Shown here piece by piece: positions 17,078 through 23,738 of a DNA stretch of 26,295 nt (the stretch's first letter is position 1; the number at the start of each line of letters is the position of its first letter). Origin of the DNA: a virus; IMG/VR virus record IMGVR_UViG_3300008448_000538, positions 1 to 26,295 of that record, one strand, 5' to 3'. Position numbers and translations under genes: made by a program. The notes under the pieces are model-generated. The model searched no databases and was not told the origin of the DNA. It saw only the letters and a program-made list of their open reading frames with translations.

Positions 17078-17085
17078 GGAGGGGG
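17078..17085 (+). promoter_or_regulatory. Strong Shine-Dalgarno site for the 54-aa gene
   Basis: GGAGGGGG lies 2-9 bases before the ATG at 17088. It is the clearest ribosome binding site in the window, where most genes have none, and it supports the short gene that follows. The spacing to ATG is a little short. Confidence 0.6.
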
Positions 17086-17087
17086 CC

Positions 17088-17252
17088 ATGATTTATCCTC
17101 CTGATGGAGTTGAGGTACTAGTTACAACCGATAGCAATGAACAACTTTATGCTATTTGGAATGGTGACTACTGGGAAGTTGGGGTCGAAAATGATCCACT
17201 TCAGGCTCCACTAAACAAAACAGTGGTTGAGTGGCAATGGAGGACTGAGTAA
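17088..17252 (+). CDS. 54-aa protein of unknown function
   Basis: ATG at 17088 with a strong GGAGG upstream; its TAA shares one base with the ATG of the next gene (TAATG). The protein starts MIYPPDGVEVLVTTDSNEQ, continues LYAIWNGDYWEVG and ends VVEWQWRTE. The layout 'PxDGxEVLV...YxxWNGxYWE' faintly resembles small phage proteins of the DUF551 type, but the match is too short to claim. The coupling to the 565-aa gene suggests both are made together. It is below usual length cut-offs and easily missed. Confidence 0.65.
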   Translation: MIYPPDGVEVLVTTDSNEQLYAIWNGDYWEVGVENDPLQAPLNKTVVEWQWRTE

Positions 17253-18949
17253 TGGCCCCAGTATTTCAGGCAGTTGGTGCTCAACAGAACAGTACTGGAG
17301 CCAGTGTTAACGTTGCGTGGCCAACTCACCTTATCAATGACATCGGTTTGGTTGTCATTGAAACATCTGGTAACAGTGCCAACCTAACTCCTCCTGCTGG
17401 GTGGGCTGCTGTTCCGGGAACGCCTGTTACGGATGTTGCTACGATTGCTGGCTCCAAGCTTCATGTTTGGTGGAAGCGGGCAGCATCCGCAGCAGAAGCG
17501 GCTGTGGCCACTGGAGCTGGAACGGACCACGTTCTTGCCCGCCTTTATACGTTTCGAGGATGCGTCACTACTGGTAACCCTTGGAACGTAACGACAACGG
17601 GAACTAAGACCACCGCTTCAACAACGGCAACCGTTCCTTCTCTTACTACAACGCTTGATGATACGCTCATCACGATGATCGTTGGTCGTCCTGATGACAG
17701 TTCAAGCGTAGCACACTTTGGTGTTCCTGTTAATGCTAACTTAACTGCCCTAGCTGAGAGGGGAGAAGCCGGTACGATTAACGGTAACGGTGGTGGTTTT
17801 GTTGTTAGCACAGGCGTTGATGCCCTTCCAGGATCTACTGGAACCAGTACGCTAACCAAAACCGTTAGTACAACCGACACTTACGTTGTTCTGGCGCTTA
17901 AGGCTCCGACAGAACTAATTACCACTGTTGGTGCGTTTAATGATAATGGCGTTAACGTTAATCTGGTTAAATCCAGCACGATTCACGGGACCACCCAAAC
18001 CTACTCAGTTGTTGGAAATAGTCTTGATATTAACAAGGCAGTTTCCCTTGATGTCAATGTGGGGGCGTTTACCTACGATGGAACCACCACAGGACTACTG
18101 TTTAATAGAAACCTGATCCAGCAATTTGGAGCGTTTTCGCTTGCTGGCGTCAATACGATTCTGCTGAACAATAGAACCCTTGTTACGTCGGTTGGAACGT
18201 ATTCTCTTGTTGGGAGCCTGCTAGATCCGAACGTTCAACGAGCCATTGTTGGGACAACCGGATCCTTCTTGCTTGATGGGAAGAACGCTCTCCTTCAACG
18301 GGCAGCACGGATAGATGCCACAACCCAAACGTATGCGGTTGCTGGTACTACCACTGGACTCCTACAAAATAGACAACTTGTTTCTCAAACAGGAACGTTC
18401 TCTATTGCTGGTGTTGATGTAATCCTTCAATATAATCCTAGCGGCATTGCCTTTACACTAGATACCATTGTTGGGGCGTATACCTTAGCGGGGAATACAT
18501 TAACCCTAAACAAGCAAGTTTCACTAGATCTACAGGTAGGGACGTATTCGCTATTCGGAAATACGCTTGGCTTCATTCGAGCACTAGCCCTCCACAGTGT
18601 TCCTGGGTCGTTCTCTGTGTCCGGTAAGGATGCGGTGTTCTCACTCACAAAACGCTTTAGCCTTACAACCGGCACCTATATAGTTAATCGTAATAACGCA
18701 GACGTTGTTAGGTTCTATCAACTGAACAACCAACCCGGCACCTACCAAGTTGTTGGGTCGGATCTTGATTACTTTAGTGATAGAAATTTGGTTACGTTAC
18801 CATTAAGCATTGTTGCTGATTTCCGATCAGTTGGTAACTTCTTCTGGTATCAAACCACACAAACAATCCAACCCGTCAAGTACAAAATTACCAAGCGTAA
18901 TGAATTTATACTTGGACGGCAAACACACATGGGTCGTAGAGGTTTATGA
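17252..18949 (+). CDS. Repeat-containing structural protein with ~13 units of 22 residues
   Basis: 565 residues. The N-terminal part (1 to about 215) is a beta-rich domain with GWAAVPGTPV, KLHVWWKRAASAAEAAV and a final DTYVVLALK, typical of phage adhesin-like modules. From Gly227 to about residue 520 there are some thirteen repeats of about 22 residues. Their core is G-[TAS]-[FY]-x-[LV]-x-G followed by a turn and L-x-x-x-R-x-L. The first begins GAFNDNG (227) and the last GTYQVVG (496). This regular spacing suggests a beta-solenoid or stacked fibre shaft. The C-terminal 45 residues are basic and aromatic (NFFWYQ ... KYKITKRNEFILGRQ). No enzyme motif is seen. The end overlaps the small terminase start by 4 bases (ATGA). 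A tail spike or long fibre shaft is likely. Confidence 0.72.
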   Translation: MAPVFQAVGAQQNSTGASVNVAWPTHLINDIGLVVIETSGNSANLTPPAGWAAVPGTPVTDVATIAGSKLHVWWKRAASAAEAAVATGAGTDHVLARLYTFRGCVTTGNPWNVTTTGTKTTASTTATVPSLTTTLDDTLITMIVGRPDDSSSVAHFGVPVNANLTALAERGEAGTINGNGGGFVVSTGVDALPGSTGTSTLTKTVSTTDTYVVLALKAPTELITTVGAFNDNGVNVNLVKSSTIHGTTQTYSVVGNSLDINKAVSLDVNVGAFTYDGTTTGLLFNRNLIQQFGAFSLAGVNTILLNNRTLVTSVGTYSLVGSLLDPNVQRAIVGTTGSFLLDGKNALLQRAARIDATTQTYAVAGTTTGLLQNRQLVSQTGTFSIAGVDVILQYNPSGIAFTLDTIVGAYTLAGNTLTLNKQVSLDLQVGTYSLFGNTLGFIRALALHSVPGSFSVSGKDAVFSLTKRFSLTTGTYIVNRNNADVVRFYQLNNQPGTYQVVGSDLDYFSDRNLVTLPLSIVADFRSVGNFFWYQTTQTIQPVKYKITKRNEFILGRQTHMGRRGL

Positions 18950-19176
18950 CACAACGAGCAAATGAAGATCAGTTTAACGAGCTTCACGGCCTCGTTACTA
19001 ATGAACTGATCGGTCGGATTAAATCTGGCGTCGCTACCACACAGGATATTAAAGCCGCCGCTGATTGGCTTGCCAAGAATAACATCACTGGTGTTCCCGT
19101 GCTTGGCTCACCACTTGCCACCCTCTTTAATAGTCTTGAATTGGAGCTTGAGGATGTCGAAAGGGTCATCAGATGA
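18946..19176 (+). CDS. Terminase small subunit (T7 gp18-like)
   Basis: 76 residues; T7 gp18 is 89. It is helical and charged. The motif 'LHGLVTNELIGRIKSGVATTQDIKAAADWLAKNNI' (about residues 13-47) is typical of small terminase subunits of T7-like phages. The family recognises the concatemer and helps the large subunit to package DNA. It is translationally coupled to the previous gene through an ATGA overlap and runs into the next gene. Confidence 0.75.
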   Translation: MTQRANEDQFNELHGLVTNELIGRIKSGVATTQDIKAAADWLAKNNITGVPVLGSPLATLFNSLELELEDVERVIR

Positions 19177-19393
19177 AGAAGGAGATGTAACAGGACAACT
19201 ACTAAGAAACCTAGCGGCAACTGCCTTTCTGGGACTTTTTAGTTGGCACCTGATTACTCTCCATAATATTGCTAAATCAGTTGAGGTACTTGTCGAAAGG
19301 GTGAGTGCCTCTAACGCAAGGATTGAGCGCCTCGAAAACGAAGTATTCTTTAAGGATCAAACTAATGGCGCCTCGAAAAACAACAACCCCTAA
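19154..19393 (+). CDS. Small membrane / coiled-coil protein in the T7 18.5 position
   Basis: 79 residues from the ATG at 19154, which overlaps the small terminase end by 23 bases; the longer frame back to 19070 has no better start. An acidic N-terminus is followed by a hydrophobic helix (about 17-37, LLRNLAATAFLGLFSWHLITL) and an amphipathic coiled-coil stretch (41-66, SVEVLVERVSASNARIERLENEV). T7 has its inner-membrane spanin (18.5) directly after gene 18, and the one-helix plus coiled-coil design fits a short i-spanin or a holin-like protein. The length is short for a spanin, and no second spanin partner is seen. Confidence 0.62.
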   Translation: MSKGSSDEEGDVTGQLLRNLAATAFLGLFSWHLITLHNIAKSVEVLVERVSASNARIERLENEVFFKDQTNGASKNNNP

Positions 19394-19643
19394 GCGTAGT
19401 GCTGCGTACTATCGGAACAATCCAGAGGCATACGCAAAGAAACTCGCTTACGATACAAAAGAAAACAAATCCCCAAAGGATAGGAAATATCGTGCTGAAC
19501 TTGCTGATGCGCGGCGGAAACGCGGCGTTATGGGTAAGGGTGGTGATGATCTTTCTCACACTAAGAGTGGCCGACTAGTAAAGGAATCGCCCTCAAAGAA
19601 TCGTGCCCGCAATGGTCACAACGGCAAACCCACGAAGAAGTAA
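19365..19643 (+). CDS. Small basic conserved phage protein
   Basis: 92 residues from the ATG at 19365, overlapping the previous gene by 29 bases in another frame. It is very rich in Lys and Arg. It contains AAYYRNNPEAYAKKLAYD, KYRAELADARRKRGVMGKG and SHTKSGRLVKESPSKNRARNG. This set of motifs is familiar to me from small proteins in diverse marine phages, always without assigned function. The YRxNPxAYAKKxxYD part suggests a helical nucleic-acid- or protein-binding element. No cysteines, membrane segment or signal. Confidence 0.68.
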   Translation: MAPRKTTTPKRSAAYYRNNPEAYAKKLAYDTKENKSPKDRKYRAELADARRKRGVMGKGGDDLSHTKSGRLVKESPSKNRARNGHNGKPTKK

Positions 19644-19661
19644 ACCTTACCACAAAGGTCA

Positions 19662-19979
19662 ATGCCCCTTAAGGCTCCTTCCGATTACCTTTACAACCTG
19701 AAGGCCATGACTTCCTCCGAAGCTAAAAGATTGTGGCGAGCATCCATCAAGGAACACTGGAATAACCAATGTGTCTATTGTGGATCTGCTGATAATCTTA
19801 CCTTGGATCACATTCATCCAAAAGCTCGTGGAGGTCATAATATTACATCTAATGTAATACCTGCTTGCCAAAAATGTAACCAGTCAAAAGGTTCGAACCA
19901 CTGGTTATCATGGTGGGTTGGTCAAGATTGTTTTGACCACTCAAACTTTTCAAAAGTCCTTTCTTGGACAACTAGCTAG
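19662..19979 (+). CDS. HNH endonuclease
   Basis: 105 residues. The HNH core is complete: a zinc pair Cys37-Cys40 (CVYCG), then LTLDHIHPKARGG (Asp49, His50, His52), a conserved Asn64 in ITSNVIPACQKCNQSKG, a second zinc pair Cys69-Cys72, and Asn73 with Lys76. HNH enzymes nick or cut DNA with a metal-bound His. The gene lies between small and large terminase subunits. HNH proteins next to terminases are required for cutting at packaging in some cos phages, but free-standing HNH genes are also homing endonucleases. There is no DNA-binding repeat (NUMOD) domain, which favours the first idea only weakly. Confidence 0.87.
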   Translation: MPLKAPSDYLYNLKAMTSSEAKRLWRASIKEHWNNQCVYCGSADNLTLDHIHPKARGGHNITSNVIPACQKCNQSKGSNHWLSWWVGQDCFDHSNFSKVLSWTTS

Positions 19980-19996
19980 TTCACTTATTTTTTTTT
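19970..19996 (+). terminator. Palindrome plus T9 tract after HNH gene
   Basis: AACTAGCTAGTT (19970-19981) is a perfect palindrome that includes the HNH stop codon. A run of nine T (19988-19996) follows, just before the ATG at 20003. It could act as a weak terminator or as an insulating element before a strongly expressed gene. The short stem makes it uncertain. Confidence 0.3.
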
Positions 19997-20002
19997 AAAC
20001 AA

Positions 20003-20554
20003 ATGTCTACTACTGCGGATTCGACTACTTACGGCGGCATCTCTAATGCCCCTGGTAAGCGTGATGAGGATCAACAAAACAACCGCGTTCATACCACTGT
20101 TAACGTGTCGGACGGTGTGACCACCACCACCACCGTCGCTGCTTCCTACGCCTCGACTGCTACGGCTGTTGGCGCTAGTGCCACGGTTGCTGCTGCTGAG
20201 ACTGCCATTCGTGCGGTGCGTTCGGCTCGCGTTAAGCCCACTAACGCTACTACCGGGCTGCCTTCTGCTAAGGCTACCGGCATGGTTCGTCGTGCTGAAA
20301 CTGGTGCTGTTGCTACCTTCGGCACCCGCGTTAATGGTTCCGGGTACACCAACGGCACTTATACCAACGTTGCTCTGAGCGGCGGTTCTGGTTATGGCGC
20401 TACTGCCAACATCACCGTTTCTACTGGTGCTGTGACTGCTGCTACCCTCGTGCGTGGTGGTCAGTGGTATGTCGTTGGGGACAGCCTGTCCTGTCAACTG
20501 ATCGGTGCTGGGACCCTGTTTGCCCTGCCCGTGGCTACCGTTACCCAGGGTTAA
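20003..20554 (+). CDS. Abundant virion protein candidate (beta-rich, Ala/Thr/Gly-rich)
   Basis: 183 residues. Thr, Ala, Val and Gly make up most of the protein. The C-terminal half holds a repeated fold: GSGYTNGTYTNVALSGGSG, then GATANITVSTGAVTAATLV and GQWYVVGDSLS, a pattern common in phage head or fibre proteins. Its codons (GCT/GCC, ACC, GGC, CGC, no AGA) resemble those of the capsid gene at the start of the window and differ from the AT-richer neighbours. This suggests high expression, for example a head decoration or cement protein. A poly-T tract lies directly before the start. Confidence 0.68.
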   Translation: MSTTADSTTYGGISNAPGKRDEDQQNNRVHTTVNVSDGVTTTTTVAASYASTATAVGASATVAAAETAIRAVRSARVKPTNATTGLPSAKATGMVRRAETGAVATFGTRVNGSGYTNGTYTNVALSGGSGYGATANITVSTGAVTAATLVRGGQWYVVGDSLSCQLIGAGTLFALPVATVTQG

Positions 20555-20558
20555 GATC

Positions 20559-21230
20559 ATGCCTGCTAAAAAGAAAGGCCCATCTATGCTTGAAAGTCAG
20601 CGCCGCAAGCTGACCATGCAAAAGATCGCCAAAGGTGGTCCACAACTGAGTGGCGTTAAGAAGCCCGCGCCGGGGCCCACAACGGCTGATGCTAAGTCTT
20701 GGCAAAAGCTGAATCAGTCTGCCTCAGCAAAAGCTGGTAAGGCTGCGGAACCTAAGCCTGCAAAACCTCGGACTCCTGCTCCGGGAACTGGTAATGTCCT
20801 CAAAGCTGCCCAGCAGTTCAGCAAGGACAAAGCTGCAAAAGATCGGCAAATTAACCGTAATGTAGCAGCACTTCGTTCCCAAGTCAATCAATCAATGGTT
20901 GGCAAAGCTGCGGCTCTTGTCGGGGGTCTTCGTGGTGGAGCAGTGAAAGCCGTCGCTGAAACGGTGGCCCCTCGCCCTACCGCAAAGGGAACCCTCAAGG
21001 GTGGTGGTGCTGTGGGTCCCGCAATGCCTAAGCGTCTCCAACAACAAGGTTTGGATGCCCAAGAACGTAAGGCACGGGCCAAGAACGAAGCCCGCAAAAG
21101 GGCCGCTGGTTCCTCCGCAGCTACCCCCAACACGGCTAAGTCCTTTGATGATGCGTTCAAGGATGCTCGTCGGGCTAAGGTTAGCACCTTTACTTGGCGG
21201 GGTAAAAAGTATACCACACAGGTTAAATAA
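20559..21230 (+). CDS. Lys/Ala-rich basic protein with conserved C-terminal motif
   Basis: 223 residues from the ATG at 20559, 4 bases after the previous stop; the in-frame start at 20505 lies inside that gene. It is very basic and low in complexity (KKPAPGPTTADAKSWQKL, EPKPAKPRTPAPGTG), probably mostly disordered. The last 28 residues, SFDDAFKDARRAKVSTFTWRG plus KKYTTQVK, match a short C-terminal motif (F-x-x-AF-x-x-AR...F-x-W-x-G-x-x-Y-x-T) that I recall from other phage virion proteins. It may be a peptide that docks the protein onto the capsid or DNA. The role is not known. Confidence 0.65.
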   Translation: MPAKKKGPSMLESQRRKLTMQKIAKGGPQLSGVKKPAPGPTTADAKSWQKLNQSASAKAGKAAEPKPAKPRTPAPGTGNVLKAAQQFSKDKAAKDRQINRNVAALRSQVNQSMVGKAAALVGGLRGGAVKAVAETVAPRPTAKGTLKGGGAVGPAMPKRLQQQGLDAQERKARAKNEARKRAAGSSAATPNTAKSFDDAFKDARRAKVSTFTWRGKKYTTQVK

Positions 21231-21234
21231 CCAA

Positions 21235-21600
21235 ATGGCCACCCCAAAAAATAAAGTCAGTAAAGGTCGCACACCTAAGCCTGCCGTTAATAACATTAAA
21301 AGTGTTGTTAAGTCGGAGCAAAAAGCTCAACTTAGGCAGATGCAAGGCAAACTTGCTGCTATTAGAAATAGACTTCCTGTTGGTGCTAATGCTAATAATG
21401 CTGTCTTTAATCGTGGAACCATGATGGGCGGCAAATCGGCAAAAGGGATAGGTCTAAGTGGAGCTGTGCTACATGCTGCTACTCCTGTTGTCCGTAAACT
21501 TGGAACAGCAATGGGTACAAAACTAGGCAAAGCTTTGAAGCCCGTTGGTCGAGCTATTGACAAAGCCGTAGGCACCAAACCCAAACAGAAACGTAAATAG
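21235..21600 (+). CDS. Small Lys/Ala-rich basic protein before terminase
   Basis: 121 residues from the ATG at 21235, 4 bases after the previous stop. It is strongly basic at both ends (PKNKVSKGRTPKP at the start, GTKPKQKRK at the end), with a helical middle (LRQMQGKLAAIRNRL) and a Gly/Met-rich turn. No known domain is recognised. Together with the two preceding basic proteins it forms a run of Lys-rich products next to terminase, which might help to condense or package DNA, but this is inference. Confidence 0.6.
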   Translation: MATPKNKVSKGRTPKPAVNNIKSVVKSEQKAQLRQMQGKLAAIRNRLPVGANANNAVFNRGTMMGGKSAKGIGLSGAVLHAATPVVRKLGTAMGTKLGKALKPVGRAIDKAVGTKPKQKRK

Positions 21601-21616
21601 CCATCATTGGCACCTA

Positions 21617-21638
21617 GGAGGCTCTGCAAGGGGCCTCC
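21617..21638 (+). other. GC-rich hairpin upstream of large terminase
   Basis: GGAGGC (21617-21622) pairs with GCCTCC (21633-21638) around a 10-base loop, in the 62-base gap before the terminase start. There is no T tract, so a terminator is unlikely. The hairpin covers an AGGAGG that is too far (about 40 bases) from the GTG to serve as its ribosome site. It could be a processing or attenuation site in the late transcript. Confidence 0.35.
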
Positions 21639-21662
21639 ACCCCACATTAGGTATATCGTACC

Positions 21663-23408
21663 GTGAATCAAAAAACAGACACCGTAGAGGCCCGCCTAGA
21701 GGCCAGTTTCCCTTTGTTCCTTTCCCTTGTATGGAAGTCGCTAGACCTGCCGCGTCCAACAAGGGCTCAACTTGCTATTGCTGAGTATCTACAAAACGGC
21801 CCCAAGCGACTACAGATCTCCGCGTTTCGGGGTCTTGGTAAGTCGTGGATTGCTGCTGCTTTTGTGTTGTGGACCCTGTGGAATGATATTGACAAAAAAA
21901 TTCTTGTTGTGTCCGCAAGTAAACAACGGGCGGATGACTTCACCATCTTCACTCAAAAATGTATCCAAGAGTTTGAGTGGCTCTCTCACATGCGACCACG
22001 GGATGATGATCAGCGTTGGTCCAGAGTCTCCTTTGATGTTGCTGGGTGTCGCCCTGCCCAGTCACCATCGGTAAAGAGCGTAGGCATCACCGGACAGATC
22101 ACTGGTAGCCGTGCTGACCTGATTGTGTTTGATGACGTGGAGGTGCCAGCAAACTCCGCAACCGACATGATGCGAGAGAAGCTTCTTCAACTGGTGACGG
22201 AGGGTGAGTCAGTATTGACCCCGAAAAGGGATAGTCGCATCGTGTTTTTGGGTACGCCTCAGACCACCTTCACAATATACCGGACCCTGAGGGAAAGAAA
22301 CTACCGACCAATGGTGTGGCCTGCCCGCTACCCAAAGAGTCTTGTTGGGTATGAAGAGATTCTCGCTCCACAGCTTCTTTCAGATATTGAAGACAAGGGC
22401 CTTGATGCTATTGCTTGGGCCCCGACAGACACACGCTTCTCCGAGATCAACCTTCTTGAAAGGGAACAGTCAATGTCTCGGAGCAACTTCATGCTCCAGT
22501 TCATGCTCGACACGTCCCTCTCGGACGCCCTCAAGTTCCCCCTCAAGCTTAGCGACTTTTCTGTCTTCCCACTAGATCCGCAACGGGGGCCTTCGGACGT
22601 GATTTGGGGTGCTGATAAGGAGACCCTCCTCGACATGCCCGCCGTGGCCCTTCCAGGCGATAGGTGGCACCGACCCAAGAGTACCATTGATTATGTCCCC
22701 TACAATCAGACCATCATCGCTGTGGACCCCTCCGGTCGGGGTAAGGACGAAACCGTTGCCGTAGTCCTAAGCCAAATCAATGGGTTCATCTTTGTCCGGG
22801 ACATGCTTGCGACACAGGATGGATACTCGGATACGACCCTTAGGGGCATCCTAACGCTTGCCCGTAAGTACGGATCCAGTGTGTGTCTCATTGAGTCTAA
22901 CTTTGGTGACGGGGCAATCATGGAACTCATGAAGAAACATGCCCAAGAAATGAAGGTCGGAATGATGTTTGAGGAGGTACGCGCTACCACCCGAAAGGAG
23001 GACCGGATCATCGATACCCTAGAACCCGTCCTGAACCAACACCGCCTCATCATTGACCAAAAGCTCATCGACTGGGACTACCGCAGCAACCCAGAGATGG
23101 CCCCCGAAGAGAGGTTACCGAGAATGCTCATGTACCAGCTGACACGGATGTGCCGTGAGAAGGGTGCCGTGAAGCACGATGACCGAGTGGATGCCCTAGC
23201 TCTCGGTGTCAAGTACTTTCAGGACATCCTAGCCATCTCCGCCAAAGAGCAGGACATCCAAAAGTCCCGGCAACAATGGTCCAACATGGTTGAGGGGTTC
23301 CTCTCTGCCCCCACCTTAGCCACTGATTTGCTGGTCGCGGGAAGCACCTTTGACGACCCCATAACCCACGAAGAAGGACCCATTGTGTCGTGGATCAGCC
23401 GTCGCTAG
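21663..23408 (+). CDS. Terminase large subunit (T7 gp19-like)
   Basis: 581 residues; T7 gp19 is 586. The GTG at 21663 is used because an in-frame stop lies at 21648-21650 with no other start between. The ATPase has a Walker A variant FRGLGKS (55-61, as T7 FRGIGKS), a Walker B LIVFDDVE (153-160) and coupling motif FLGTPQT (195-201). The nuclease has Asp355 in AVDPSGRGKDE, Glu411 in LIESNFGDG, and the acidic HDDRVDAL (505-512). It is the motor that moves DNA into the prohead and cuts the concatemer. No Shine-Dalgarno motif is close to the start. All key residues are present, so the enzyme should be active. Confidence 0.95.
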   Translation: MNQKTDTVEARLEASFPLFLSLVWKSLDLPRPTRAQLAIAEYLQNGPKRLQISAFRGLGKSWIAAAFVLWTLWNDIDKKILVVSASKQRADDFTIFTQKCIQEFEWLSHMRPRDDDQRWSRVSFDVAGCRPAQSPSVKSVGITGQITGSRADLIVFDDVEVPANSATDMMREKLLQLVTEGESVLTPKRDSRIVFLGTPQTTFTIYRTLRERNYRPMVWPARYPKSLVGYEEILAPQLLSDIEDKGLDAIAWAPTDTRFSEINLLEREQSMSRSNFMLQFMLDTSLSDALKFPLKLSDFSVFPLDPQRGPSDVIWGADKETLLDMPAVALPGDRWHRPKSTIDYVPYNQTIIAVDPSGRGKDETVAVVLSQINGFIFVRDMLATQDGYSDTTLRGILTLARKYGSSVCLIESNFGDGAIMELMKKHAQEMKVGMMFEEVRATTRKEDRIIDTLEPVLNQHRLIIDQKLIDWDYRSNPEMAPEERLPRMLMYQLTRMCREKGAVKHDDRVDALALGVKYFQDILAISAKEQDIQKSRQQWSNMVEGFLSAPTLATDLLVAGSTFDDPITHEEGPIVSWISRR

Positions 23409-23474
23409 AAAGGGGCCCTGAAATTCCTCGAAAACCCTTGCTACCACTGGCCCCAAGAGAAGGTGCACACTATT

Positions 23475-23711
23475 ACCCAGGGAAGTGGTGCTCCTTGGGT
23501 GTGGAAACAGCGGTTTCGTAAGGGGGGACCTCTTTAGGGGGGTTCCTCCGACTTCCGGGTTTCCAGTTAACCGTATCCCGTCAAACCTATTAACCCAGGG
23601 GAACGGGTACGGGTATGGACGGACGGACCCCCTCCGGGGGGTTCGACAACTCAAAGGGGGGAAAGGGGGGATATATTAGACAGTAGATGCGAAGCCTACT
23701 GTTGGATATAT
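23475..23711 (+). ncRNA. Candidate structured RNA: six consecutive hairpins
   Basis: Six stem-loops follow each other with short spacers. H1 23475-23483/23492-23500 (9 bp). H2 23504-23508/23513-23517 (5 bp, AGCG loop). H3 23522-23532/23539-23549 (11 bp). H4 23571-23581/23603-23612 (10 bp with one bulge). H5 23624-23632/23637-23645 (9 bp, TCCG loop). H6 23671-23686/23696-23711. Six or more pairs are G-U on the + strand and would be A-C mismatches on the other, so a + strand RNA is favoured. The function is unknown: processing sites, an RNA acting in packaging, or a regulatory leader of thyX are all possible. Confidence 0.42.
23680..23702 (+). other. Hairpin with embedded GCGAAGC mini-hairpin
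   Basis: ACAGTAG (23680-23686) pairs with CTACTGT (23696-23702). Inside, after a 2-base bulge, lies GCGAAGC (23689-23695), a sequence known to form an unusually stable GNA-type mini-hairpin even as single-stranded DNA. Outside, ATATAT at 23671-23676 can pair with ATATAT at 23706-23711. Confidence 0.7.
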
Positions 23712-23738
23712 TTAGGAAACGCGACCACTGTCAATAGA

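Noticed and set aside
20505-20558. Upstream in-frame start for the 223-aa basic protein
   Set aside because: It would overlap the end of the preceding gene by 50 bases; the ATG at 20559, 4 bases after that stop, fits the spacing of neighbouring genes.
19985-20560. Minus-strand open frame of 191 residues, rich in Ser/Thr/Gly
   Set aside because: It is the exact antisense of the abundant virion protein; the high GC third positions of that gene keep the opposite strand open.
23316-23654. Minus-strand open frame of 112 residues
   Set aside because: It overlaps the terminase end and the hairpin array, is antisense to all genes, and its composition (Pro/Arg-rich) is a by-product of the GC-rich sequence.
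23485-23679. Open frame of 64 residues from GTG after terminase
   Set aside because: It runs through the hairpin array and G tracts, has a Gly/Arg-rich sequence dictated by the GC-rich repeats, and has no ribosome site. The structured RNA explains the region better.
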